Shown one piece after another: positions 34,567 through 43,044 of a stretch of DNA of 64,000 nucleotides. The notes beneath the pieces were generated by a model that saw nothing but the letters and a program-made list of their open reading frames with translations, was not told the DNA's origin and did not search any database. The stretch is from Candidatus Methylopumilus planktonicus (GTDB taxonomy: Bacteria; Pseudomonadota; Gammaproteobacteria; Burkholderiales; Methylophilaceae), in contig NZ_CP040984.1 in assembly GCF_006364715.1 (NCBI RefSeq), positions 186,001-250,000 on the forward strand, read 5' to 3'. A program made the position numbers and the translations under genes. The first letter of the stretch is position 1, and each line of letters begins with the position of its first letter.

Positions 34567-35487
34567 ATGTCAGTTTACACATCAGTTAATATAAAAGAAT
34601 TAAAAATCTGGCTTCAAGATTATGCTTTTGATAATCTCACTGATTATCAAGGTATTAAGTCTGGGATAACGAATACCAACTATTTTTTGATGACGGCGCA
34701 CGATCGTTTTGTTTTAACGCTCTTCGAAAAAAATACTATAGAAGATCTCCCTTATTTTGTAGATCTGATGTCCCATCTAGCGACACATTCATTTTTATGT
34801 CCCAAGCCTATACTTAAAAAAAATGGCATAGCTTTAAGTATTTTAAAAAATAAACCCGCTTTAATCGTGACATGTTTAAAGGGTAAAGAGGTCACTAACC
34901 CTGAAGTCAATCATTGTAAAGCTGTCGGTAAAAGTCTCGCAGAGCTTCACGTGAAGTCAGCCAATTTTGTAGCTCAACATCAAAATACAAGAGACCTTAG
35001 CTGGATAAAAAAAACGGCTGAAACCTTATTTAATGAGTTACCTCAAGATGAGAGTAAATTATTAAAAGAAGAGATTCTTTACCAAGAAAAGCAAAATTAT
35101 AAGCTTCCTAAATCTACTATTCATGGAGATCTATTTAAGGACAACGTTCTCTTTTTAAATGATGAGGTATCAGGCTTTATTGACTTTTATTATGCTTGCA
35201 CAGACTATCTTATTTTAGATGTGGCTATAGCAGTAAATGATTGGTGCGTGAATAGCGATGGTTCTTTTGATGAGTCAAGACTGAATGCTTTCTTAGATGC
35301 TTATAAGAAGATAAGATCTTTTAATGATAATGAAGATCGAGCTTGGAATGATGTATTAAGATTAGCGTCTCTTAGATTCTGGGTTTCAAGGCTTAACGAT
35401 TTCTATCATGCGGAAGAAGGCGAACTCACCTTCATAAAAGACCCTAACCATTTTAAGAAAATTTTAAAGAAACGCATTAGCGGATAA
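34567..35487 (+). CDS. thrB: Homoserine kinase (aminoglycoside-phosphotransferase type)
   Basis: Phosphorylates homoserine on the route to threonine. The 306-residue product is the APH-like homoserine kinase used by many beta- and pseudomonads, not the GHMP type of E. coli. It begins MSVYTSVNIKELKIWL and has the catalytic loop STIHGDLFKDNVLF (near residue 190) and the metal-binding GFIDFYYACTDYLILD. The start matches the family well but is preceded only by the T-run of a terminator, so initiation may be leaderless or re-entrant. The next gene starts 18 bases on. Confidence 0.95.
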   Translation: MSVYTSVNIKELKIWLQDYAFDNLTDYQGIKSGITNTNYFLMTAHDRFVLTLFEKNTIEDLPYFVDLMSHLATHSFLCPKPILKKNGIALSILKNKPALIVTCLKGKEVTNPEVNHCKAVGKSLAELHVKSANFVAQHQNTRDLSWIKKTAETLFNELPQDESKLLKEEILYQEKQNYKLPKSTIHGDLFKDNVLFLNDEVSGFIDFYYACTDYLILDVAIAVNDWCVNSDGSFDESRLNAFLDAYKKIRSFNDNEDRAWNDVLRLASLRFWVSRLNDFYHAEEGELTFIKDPNHFKKILKKRISG

Positions 35488-35505
35488 ATTTTAAGGTAAA
35501 TTGAT

Positions 35506-36276
35506 ATGAAAAAAATTACATTCCGAGATTCCATTCGCTGGAATAAAGAAAGCTTCAAACTCTTCAAAAAGACACCCAATCAATCATTGATGCTTAGCTT
35601 AGCTTACCTTTTTATTTTTATGCTATTGCCTTCAATGCTTATGATTCAAATCTTTTCAATTGCATCTATATTGATTTGGCCAATATTTTTGGTATTCGCA
35701 GTTAACTTCTACAAGACTCACGACAAAAATAAGGAAGAAAATTTTTTAGCCGTATTTGAAAAAATTAAACCTAGGCTTGCAACATTGCTAATGCTTGGCC
35801 TCATTTGCTTAATTTATGCGGCTATGGTGACGATGGTTTTAAATTCTGAAATGCAGGGCTTTATTAAACTATCAGAGAATAATAATGAGCTTGTGACAGT
35901 AATTAATAATTTTGTGCCCATGATTGGAAAATTAATCCTACTCCTTCTGCCGTTACTTATGGCGACTTGGTTCTCGCCAATGTTGATCGTTTATAACAAC
36001 TATTCACTCTTCAAATCAATTAAATCTAGTATCGCAGGATGCTTAATGTATATTTTTCCTTTAGGTCTTTCATGGCTTATTTTTTCGACAATAGCGATAT
36101 TATTTATGTTGTCATGTGGGCTATTAATTGGCGCACTCGCTTCACTCTTTCCCGCTATAGGACCTTCATTAATGAGGGCAATTATTTTCTTTGCATTGCT
36201 TGTGATCACATCAGTGATGTTTGCATTTCAATATATTAGTTACCGAGATATTTTTAAGTCTGCTAAAAGCTACTAG
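35506..36276 (+). CDS. BPSS1780-family membrane protein
   Basis: A 256-residue inner-membrane protein of unknown function with about five to six hydrophobic helices; the opening DSIRWNKESFKLFKKTPNQ followed by a long helix is typical of the BPSS1780 family in betaproteobacteria, which stands after thrB there too. An AAGG site precedes the ATG. Its TAG stop overlaps the uvrD stop by four bases (36273..36276, CTAG). Confidence 0.75.
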   Translation: MKKITFRDSIRWNKESFKLFKKTPNQSLMLSLAYLFIFMLLPSMLMIQIFSIASILIWPIFLVFAVNFYKTHDKNKEENFLAVFEKIKPRLATLLMLGLICLIYAAMVTMVLNSEMQGFIKLSENNNELVTVINNFVPMIGKLILLLLPLLMATWFSPMLIVYNNYSLFKSIKSSIAGCLMYIFPLGLSWLIFSTIAILFMLSCGLLIGALASLFPAIGPSLMRAIIFFALLVITSVMFAFQYISYRDIFKSAKSY

Positions 36277-38429
36277 TGCTTAAAGAGTTTTGCGTATTCC
36301 ATCGCAAGCCATTTGGTACCTGCTTTAGTAAATTTAATTTGGATTCTTAAATCATCAGCATTACCTTCATAACCTAAAACGGTTCCCTGGCCAAATTTTT
36401 CATGCATGACAGATTCACCAATACGCCAAGTATGTTTCTGCTGGGTAGGTTGTGAATAATTTTCTTCAATCTGATCTATATTATTTTTAAAATTGATTGT
36501 GTTAATGTTTTTAACAAGACTCTCAGGGATCTCTTCCAGGAATCTTGATGGCATACCATATCTTGTCTGGCCATGAAGCATTCTTGATAATGCATAACTT
36601 AGGTATAGTTTTGATCGAGCTCTTGTCACAGCTACATACATAAGCCTTCTCTCCTCCTCAAGCCCTTTGGATTCAAAAAGACTTTGTTCGTGTGGACATA
36701 AACCTTCTTCAAGGCCTGAAATAAACACTACGTCAAATTCCAGCCCTTTGGATGAGTGAATCGTCATGAGTTGGATGGCATCTGAACCCTCACTCGCTTG
36801 CATATCACCACTTTCTAAAGAGGAATAATTTAAAAAATCCCCAAGCGGATTTGTAGATTCATTATTATCATTATTAAGAAATGTTGCGGCTGCAGAAACC
36901 AATTCATTTAAGTTAGAGACTCTATCTAAACCATCTTTTTCATTGGTATAGTGGTCCTTAAGCCCTGACTCATTAATAATGAGATCAATCATTTGTGGAA
37001 GCGTTAATCCTTCAAAGCCGCTTTCAATATGTTTGATCAGATGGATAAAATAAGGTAAGCCTTTTTTGATTGTGGGTGTTTGATCTGATGATTTCACCGC
37101 AGCATCCCAAAAGCTGCAACTATCCTGTCTAGAAATATCTTGAAGAATTTCTAATGATCTACTTCCAATACCGCGCGTTGGAAAATTTACAATTCTTAAA
37201 AATGCACTGTCATCATTTTTATTTGCAATGAGTCTTAAGTAAGCAATCGCATGTTTAATTTCAGCGCGCTCAAAGAAACGTAATCCACCATATACACGAT
37301 AAGGTAAGTTGGATGAAAAAATATTATGTTCGAGAACACGCGACTGCGCGTTGCTTCTATAAAGAATAGCAATATGATTGAGCGATACACCTTCCCTATG
37401 AAGCATTTTGATTTCATCTACAATAAACTTGGCTTCATCAATATCGGTATGGCCTGTATAAATACGAATGGGATCACCCTCTCCGGCGGAAGTCCATAAG
37501 TTCTTGCCTAATCTATTTTTGTTATGATCAATGATGGCATTTGCGGTGTTAAGAATGTTACTTTTAGATCTGTAGTTTTGTTCTAGCTTAATAATTTGTT
37601 TGACATGGAAATCTCTTTCAAGATCTTTCATATTGCCAACTCTAGCTCCTCTAAAGCTATAGATAGATTGATCATCGTCCCCTACAGCAAATACAAAACT
37701 GCTGTTACCTGCAAGAAGTTTTAACCATTTATATTGAAGTTCGCTTGTATCTTGAAACTCATCAATGAGGATATGTTTAAATCGATCTTGATAGTGCTGG
37801 CGAATGGCTATATTTTTTTCGAAAAGTTCATAGCACCTTAAAAGCAATTCACCAAAATCAACCAAGCCTTCCTTTTGACATTGTTTTTCATATTCAAGAT
37901 AGACTTCATTTAATTTTTTTGAATGTGCGTCGTAACTATCTACATGAGCGGCTCTTAAGCCTTCATCTTTGCAACCATTTATATAGTGTTGCACTTGTTT
38001 AGGTGCATAAGTTTCAGTATCTACATTCATTACTTTCATCGTTCTTTTAATTAAAGATAACTGATCTTGGCTATCTAATATTTGGAATGTCTCAGGCAAG
38101 CCAGCATCTCTTGCATGCGTTTTAAGAAATCGATTACATAAACCATGGAATGTACCTACCCACATACCTCTTGTATTGATGGGAAGCTGCATGGTAATTC
38201 TGTGCAGCATTTCTTTTGCAGCTTTATTGGTAAATGTCACAGCGATAAGACCAAAAGGACTCACTACGTTTGTTTGAATAAGCCATGCAATTCTGGAAGT
38301 GAGTACTTTAGTTTTGCCGCTGCCTGCACCAGCAAGAATGAGTGCAGATTCATTTTGAAGTGTTACAGCTTCAACTTGTTTCTCATTCAAATCTTTGAAT
38401 TGATTCTGGTTGGGAAGGGATGCGTTCAT
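36273..38429 (-). CDS. uvrD: DNA helicase II (UvrD/Rep family)
   Basis: A 3'-5' superfamily 1A helicase for nucleotide excision and mismatch repair. The 718-residue product (E. coli UvrD 720) has the Walker A LILAGAGSGKTKVLTSR (about residues 30 to 46), DEFQDTSELQY, VGDDDQSIYSFRGA, the QNYRS motif, and VTRARSKLYLS, with the UvrD-specific C-terminal tail ending in a Tudor-like segment (KFGQGTVLGYEG). The terminator downstream of groEL lies just upstream of its start. Confidence 0.96.
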   Translation of the reverse strand: MNASLPNQNQFKDLNEKQVEAVTLQNESALILAGAGSGKTKVLTSRIAWLIQTNVVSPFGLIAVTFTNKAAKEMLHRITMQLPINTRGMWVGTFHGLCNRFLKTHARDAGLPETFQILDSQDQLSLIKRTMKVMNVDTETYAPKQVQHYINGCKDEGLRAAHVDSYDAHSKKLNEVYLEYEKQCQKEGLVDFGELLLRCYELFEKNIAIRQHYQDRFKHILIDEFQDTSELQYKWLKLLAGNSSFVFAVGDDDQSIYSFRGARVGNMKDLERDFHVKQIIKLEQNYRSKSNILNTANAIIDHNKNRLGKNLWTSAGEGDPIRIYTGHTDIDEAKFIVDEIKMLHREGVSLNHIAILYRSNAQSRVLEHNIFSSNLPYRVYGGLRFFERAEIKHAIAYLRLIANKNDDSAFLRIVNFPTRGIGSRSLEILQDISRQDSCSFWDAAVKSSDQTPTIKKGLPYFIHLIKHIESGFEGLTLPQMIDLIINESGLKDHYTNEKDGLDRVSNLNELVSAAATFLNNDNNESTNPLGDFLNYSSLESGDMQASEGSDAIQLMTIHSSKGLEFDVVFISGLEEGLCPHEQSLFESKGLEEERRLMYVAVTRARSKLYLSYALSRMLHGQTRYGMPSRFLEEIPESLVKNINTINFKNNIDQIEENYSQPTQQKHTWRIGESVMHEKFGQGTVLGYEGNADDLRIQIKFTKAGTKWLAMEYAKLFKH

Positions 38430-38475
38430 GAGGTGTAATGCTATCCTAATTTATTACCAGATAAAAAAAAGATTA

Positions 38476-38506
38476 AAAAAAAGACCTCCTAAGAGGTCTT
38501 TTTTTA
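38476..38506. terminator. Terminator after groEL
   Basis: AAGACCTC (38481..38488), loop CTAA, GAGGTCTT (38493..38500), flanked by an A-run and a T-run. It ends the minus-strand groES-groEL transcript; symmetric flanks make it usable from both sides. It lies between groEL and the uvrD start. Confidence 0.9.
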
Positions 38507-38520
38507 TTAATACTTTTGAG

Positions 38521-40173
38521 TTACATCATGCCACCCATGCCACCCATACCACCCATACCACCCATATCACCACCACCCATTGCTGGAGAATCATCTTTAG
38601 GAAGATCAGCGATCATACAGTCAGTTGTTAACATAAGACCCGCAACAGATGCTGCATGTTGTAATGCAGAGCGAGTGACTTTAGTAGGATCTAGCACCCC
38701 CATCTCAACCATGTCACCATAAGTTTCATTTGCCGCGTTAAATCCGTAGTTGCCTTTACCAGCTACCACATTATTAACTACTACAGACGGTTCTACACCA
38801 GCATTAGCAACAATTTGTCTTAAGGGCTCTTCAACAGCACGAAGCACGATACGAACACCAGCTTCTTGATCTGCATTTTCACCTTTAACCTTTGCAATCG
38901 CATCACGCGCTCTAATTAAAGCAACGCCACCGCCAGCAACAATACCCTCTTCAACAGCAGCTCTTGTCGCGTGGAGCGCATCTTCAACACGTGCTTTTTT
39001 TTCTTTCATTTCAATTTCAGTCGTTGCGCCCACTTTAATTACAGCAACGCCACCTGCAAGTTTTGCAACACGTTCTTGAAGCTTTTCTTTGTCGTAGTCG
39101 CTTGTAGCTTCTTCAATTTGTGTTTTGATTTGAGCAATACGTGACTTAATATTTTTCTCATCAGCAGCACCATCAATAATGATAGTGTTTTCTTTACCCA
39201 CTTCAATTCTTTTCGCTTGACCTAAATCTTCAATCTTAATCGTTTCTAATTTCAAACCTACTTCGTCTGAAATTACTGTAGCACCTGTAAGAATTGCAAT
39301 ATCTTCAAGCATTGCTTTTCTTCTATCACCAAAACCTGGCGCTTTAACAGCGACAGTTTTTAAGATACCGCGAATATTATTTACAACTAAAGTAGCCAGC
39401 GCTTCACCTTCAATATCTTCAGCGATAATCAGGAGAGGGCGGCTTGATTTAGCTACTTGTTCAAGCGCAGGAAGAAGATCTCTGATATTAGATATCTTTT
39501 TATCATGTAAAAGAATAAAAGGATTATCTAATAATGCAATTTGTCGGTCCGAATTATTAATGAAATAAGGTGATAGATATCCACGATCAAATTGCATACC
39601 TTCTACAACATCTAATTCATTTGTTAAGCCTGAACCATCTTCAACTGTGATCACACCTTCTTTGCCTACTTTATCCATCGCGTCTGCAATGATTTGTCCG
39701 ATAGAGTGATCAGAGTTAGCAGAGATTGAACCCACTTGAGCAATTTCTTTACTTGTTGTGCATGGCTTACTTAATTTTTTAAGCTCAGCAACGCCAGCCT
39801 CAACAGCTTTATCGATACCTCTTTTAAGATCCATTGGATTCATACCTGCAGCTACTGATTTCATACCTTCGCGAATAATCGCTTGAGCCAATACTGTTGC
39901 CGTAGTTGTGCCATCGCCTGCGATATCAGAAGTTTTAGATGCAACTTCTTTAACCATTTGCGCGCCCATGTTTTCAAATTTATCTTTAAGTTCGATTTCC
40001 TTTGCAACTGATACACCATCTTTAGTGATCGTTGGTGCTCCGAATGAACGCTCTAGCACAACATTTCTACCTTTAGGGCCGAGTGTGACTTTAACTGCAT
40101 TTGCTAAAATATTTACACCGGTAATCATTTTTTGGCGAACGTCGTCACCAAATCTTACGTCTTTTGCTGCCAT
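38521..40173 (-). CDS. groEL: Chaperonin GroEL
   Basis: The 60-kDa chaperonin subunit, a tetradecamer that folds proteins with GroES. The 550-residue product has DGTTTATVLAQAI (ATP loop), the catalytic GDGTTT/Asp region, AAVEEGIVAGGGVALIR near residue 405 and a Gly-Met-rich C-terminal tail of four or five GGM repeats, encoded by a short tandem DNA repeat. Cotranscribed with groES 42 bases upstream. Terminator downstream. Confidence 0.99.
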   Translation of the reverse strand: MAAKDVRFGDDVRQKMITGVNILANAVKVTLGPKGRNVVLERSFGAPTITKDGVSVAKEIELKDKFENMGAQMVKEVASKTSDIAGDGTTTATVLAQAIIREGMKSVAAGMNPMDLKRGIDKAVEAGVAELKKLSKPCTTSKEIAQVGSISANSDHSIGQIIADAMDKVGKEGVITVEDGSGLTNELDVVEGMQFDRGYLSPYFINNSDRQIALLDNPFILLHDKKISNIRDLLPALEQVAKSSRPLLIIAEDIEGEALATLVVNNIRGILKTVAVKAPGFGDRRKAMLEDIAILTGATVISDEVGLKLETIKIEDLGQAKRIEVGKENTIIIDGAADEKNIKSRIAQIKTQIEEATSDYDKEKLQERVAKLAGGVAVIKVGATTEIEMKEKKARVEDALHATRAAVEEGIVAGGGVALIRARDAIAKVKGENADQEAGVRIVLRAVEEPLRQIVANAGVEPSVVVNNVVAGKGNYGFNAANETYGDMVEMGVLDPTKVTRSALQHAASVAGLMLTTDCMIADLPKDDSPAMGGGDMGGMGGMGGMGGMM

Positions 40174-40215
40174 TTTTTATTTCTCCAAAATATTTACGAA
40201 TGAATGTTTAAGGCT

Positions 40216-40503
40216 TTATTCAACAATGCCCATGATGTCTTCTTCACGCATCACAAGTAATTCTTCACCATCAACCTTAACTGCTTGGCCAGCGTATTTT
40301 CCAAATAGAACTTTATCGCCCACTTTGACGTCTAGCTTTTTAACACTGCCATCTTCGAGAATTTTTCCATTTCCCACAGCTTGCACTGTGCCTTGGTCTG
40401 GTTTTTCTGTTGCGCCGTCAGGTATAACAATGCCTGATGCTGTTGTACGTTCTTCTTCAAGACGCTTTACAATTACGCGATCATGTAAAGGGCGAATTTT
40501 CAT
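40216..40503 (-). CDS. groES: Co-chaperonin GroES
   Basis: The heptameric lid of GroEL. The 95-residue product starts MKIRPLHDRVIVKRLEEE, has the mobile loop around residues 17 to 32 (RTTASGIVIPDGATE), and ends DIMGIVE, as in other proteobacteria. An AGGAGAA site precedes the ATG. Upstream on the same strand lie a CIRCE element and an overlapping sigma32/sigma70-type promoter. Confidence 0.98.
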   Translation of the reverse strand: MKIRPLHDRVIVKRLEEERTTASGIVIPDGATEKPDQGTVQAVGNGKILEDGSVKKLDVKVGDKVLFGKYAGQAVKVDGEELLVMREEDIMGIVE

Positions 40504-40562
40504 TTCATATTCTCCTAATAGTGTATTCTTTGAAAGTTAATCAAAATCGAAAACATGAGTGA

Positions 40563-40589
40563 TTAGCACTCAATGTCATAGAGTGCTAA
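40563..40589. promoter_or_regulatory. CIRCE operator (HrcA binding site)
   Basis: An exact CIRCE: TTAGCACTC, nine bases, GAGTGCTAA. It lies between the groES promoter and the gene and touches the -10 box, so HrcA binding would block initiation. Implies an hrcA gene elsewhere in the genome. Confidence 0.97.
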
Positions 40590-40618
40590 TAATAGGGACG
40601 AAAGTCTAAAATTTCAAG
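40589..40618 (-). promoter_or_regulatory. groES: groESL promoter with overlapping sigma32 and sigma70 matches
   Basis: On the minus strand: CTTGAAA (40618..40612), then CCCTAT after 14 bases, the sigma32 pattern. The same DNA reads as TTGAAA, 17 bases, TATTAT (40594..40589), a good sigma70 promoter. One DNA segment can thus serve both holoenzymes, with CIRCE directly downstream. Confidence 0.7.
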
Positions 40619-40659
40619 TGTTATTTCGTTAAATATCTGAATCTAAACATTATTTTTAT

Positions 40660-41736
40660 ATGAGCTATTACATAGAAAAGCAAGATTATCGAAGGTTGGG
40701 GCAGTCGGATTTGCTTATTTCGCCCATTACTCTGGGCACCATGACTTTTGGCGAGCAAAACACAGAGTCCGAAGCATTTTTACAGCTCGACTGGGCAATA
40801 TCACATGGCATTAATTTTATTGATACCGCCGAAATGTATCCAGTGCCACCTAAGCCAAATACTTTTACTGTAACAGAGACGATTCTGGGCCATTGGCTCA
40901 AAAAACAAAAGAGAGAAGAGATCGTTTTAGCCACCAAAGCTGCGGGACCAAGAAGATCATTAAATTGGATTCGCAATGGACCTAAAGCCTTAGATGAAAA
41001 AAATTTACGTGAGGCACTTGAAGGTTCATTAAAAAGACTTCAAACAGATTACATTGACTTATATCAACTTCATTGGCCCGAAAGAAATGTGCCTATGTTT
41101 GGCCAATATAAATTTGATCCCAGCGCTGAAATAGAAGAGTCAAAATTAAAAGAATGGGTATCTATTCATGAACAATTAGAAGCCCTTGAAAAGCTTGTGC
41201 AAGAAGGCAAGATTAAATACATTGGCATCTCAAATGAGCAATCCTGGGGTGTGATGGAATTTATTCGTATTGCGAGAGAAAAGAAATTACCTCTTATAGT
41301 ATCAATTCAGAATTGTTATAACCTCATCAACAGAGGAATAGAGTTTGGTATGACGGAAATTTTATACCGAGAAAAGATTGGATTTTTAGCCTATTCCCCC
41401 TTGGCATTTGGACATCTCACTGGAAAATATTTAAAAGATATCGACTCTAAAGGGCGCGTGACACTTTTTAAAGGTTTCGCACAAAGATACGACAAGCCCA
41501 ATGTCTTCCCTGCTGTGAAAGCTTACGAAATATTAGCATCGAAACATGGAATGACGTTGACCGACATGGCCTTAGCATTTGTATACCATCACTGGTTTGT
41601 GACATCAACCATTATAGGTGCAACATCGCTTAATCAATTAAGAGAAAATGTTGAAGCGTATAAGAGAAAGCTATCTAAAGAACTTTTAGATGAAATTGAA
41701 ATCATTCATCTTACTCATATGAACCCAGCACCTTAA
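40660..41736 (+). CDS. tas: Tas-like aldo/keto reductase
   Basis: An NADPH-dependent reductase of the aldo/keto superfamily. The 358-residue product aligns through its whole length with E. coli Tas: ISPITLGTMTFGEQNTESEA, the catalytic FIDTAEMYPVPP (Asp-Tyr pair), LKRLQTDYIDLYQLHWP, GISNEQSWGVMEF, and the C-terminal NPAP. Physiological substrate is not known. bioA starts 3 bases after it, suggesting one transcript. No clear promoter of its own was seen beyond the groES divergent gap. Confidence 0.88.
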   Translation: MSYYIEKQDYRRLGQSDLLISPITLGTMTFGEQNTESEAFLQLDWAISHGINFIDTAEMYPVPPKPNTFTVTETILGHWLKKQKREEIVLATKAAGPRRSLNWIRNGPKALDEKNLREALEGSLKRLQTDYIDLYQLHWPERNVPMFGQYKFDPSAEIEESKLKEWVSIHEQLEALEKLVQEGKIKYIGISNEQSWGVMEFIRIAREKKLPLIVSIQNCYNLINRGIEFGMTEILYREKIGFLAYSPLAFGHLTGKYLKDIDSKGRVTLFKGFAQRYDKPNVFPAVKAYEILASKHGMTLTDMALAFVYHHWFVTSTIIGATSLNQLRENVEAYKRKLSKELLDEIEIIHLTHMNPAP

Positions 41737-41739
41737 TCT

Positions 41740-43044
41740 ATGAAAAACCAGTACTACATCGATAGAAGTTTAAAGAGCTTGTGGAATCCATGTACACAAA
41801 TGAAAATTCAACAGGCGCAATCTATTATCCCGATTAGGCGAGGTGAAGGTGTTTGGCTATACGACTATGATGATAAAAAATATTTAGACGCGATCAGTTC
41901 TTGGTGGGTTAATTTATTTGGCCACAACCAAAGTGAGATTAAAAAATTTATCACAGATCAACTCGATCTCGTTGAACACATCATGCTCGCAGGTTTAACT
42001 CATGAGCCCGCTATAAATCTCTCTGAAAAATTAAGCACACTTACAAACCTGGGCCATGCTTTTTACGGTAGCGATGGATCTAATGCGATTGAAATTGCTA
42101 TTAAGATGAGCGTGCATTATTGGAAGAACAAGAGTCAGCCAAGAAAAAATAAAATTATTTATTTGGAGAATAGTTATCACGGTGAAACGCTCGGAGCTCT
42201 CTCTGTGACGGACATTAAACTTTTTCGTAAAAATTACGCTTCACTAATTAAAAAAAATAATCTTATCAAGACACCTGACTGGCGATATGCAGATAAAGGT
42301 GAGACAGCTGAATCTTATGCATTAAGATGTATTCAAGATTTAGAAATATATCTTCAAGAAAATCACCAATACATAGCTGCTTTTATTCTAGAGCCTCTTG
42401 TGCAATGTGCAACAGGAATGGGAATGTATCATTCAGTCTATTTAAGAAAAGCAAGAGAGCTTTGTACGCAATACGAAATTCATCTCATTGACGATGAGAT
42501 TGCGGTAGGTTTTGGAAGAACAGGGAAAATGTTTGCATTCGAACATGCAAATATAAAACCTGATTTTATTTGCCTCTCAAAAGGATTAACCGGAGGATAT
42601 CTTCCCTTATCAGCTGTGCTCACAAGGGATGAAATTTATATGGCTTTCTATGAGAATAAGATAGAAAAAGGCTTTCTTCATTCTCATAGTTACACCGGCA
42701 ATCCTCTTGCTTGCAGTGCTGCATTAGGAACATTAAGTTATTTTGAAGGCCATGATGTAATTAATCAAAATAATAAAACCTCAGCATATATTTCAGAGCG
42801 CATGAAGATACTTGCAACATTACCTATTTCTAACGCTAGAAATATAGGCATGATATGGGCGTTTGATCTAGAGGAAGTCACAAAAAAAACACTGAAAAAA
42901 ATAAGCATGAAAGCGATTAATCGCGGCCTTTTAATAAGACCAATAGGCCAAACTATCTATTTTATGCCCCCCTATGTCATTAATCATGATGAGATTGATT
43001 TCATGATTGATACCACTCTTGAAGTTATTGAGTCATCCTTATAA
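41740..43044 (+). CDS. bioA: Adenosylmethionine-8-amino-7-oxononanoate aminotransferase
   Basis: PLP enzyme that forms 7,8-diaminopelargonate in biotin synthesis using S-adenosylmethionine as amino donor. The 434-residue product has SLWNPCTQM near the start, YDDKKYLDAISSWWVNLFGHN, FYGSDGSNAIEIAIKM, the DDEIAVGFGRTGKMFA segment and the PLP lysine in CLSKGLTGGYLPLSAV (near residue 284). Other biotin genes are not in the window. It ends one base before (or overlaps) the dacB start. Confidence 0.96.
   Translation: MKNQYYIDRSLKSLWNPCTQMKIQQAQSIIPIRRGEGVWLYDYDDKKYLDAISSWWVNLFGHNQSEIKKFITDQLDLVEHIMLAGLTHEPAINLSEKLSTLTNLGHAFYGSDGSNAIEIAIKMSVHYWKNKSQPRKNKIIYLENSYHGETLGALSVTDIKLFRKNYASLIKKNNLIKTPDWRYADKGETAESYALRCIQDLEIYLQENHQYIAAFILEPLVQCATGMGMYHSVYLRKARELCTQYEIHLIDDEIAVGFGRTGKMFAFEHANIKPDFICLSKGLTGGYLPLSAVLTRDEIYMAFYENKIEKGFLHSHSYTGNPLACSAALGTLSYFEGHDVINQNNKTSAYISERMKILATLPISNARNIGMIWAFDLEEVTKKTLKKISMKAINRGLLIRPIGQTIYFMPPYVINHDEIDFMIDTTLEVIESSL

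Noticed and set aside
38521..38580. Short tandem repeat resembling a CRISPR or VNTR
   Set aside because: It encodes the Gly-Gly-Met tail of GroEL, which is normal for the family.
39908..40540. 210-codon frame antisense to groEL/groES
   Set aside because: Composition mirrors the sense genes and it would cross the groES promoter side; no domain recognised.
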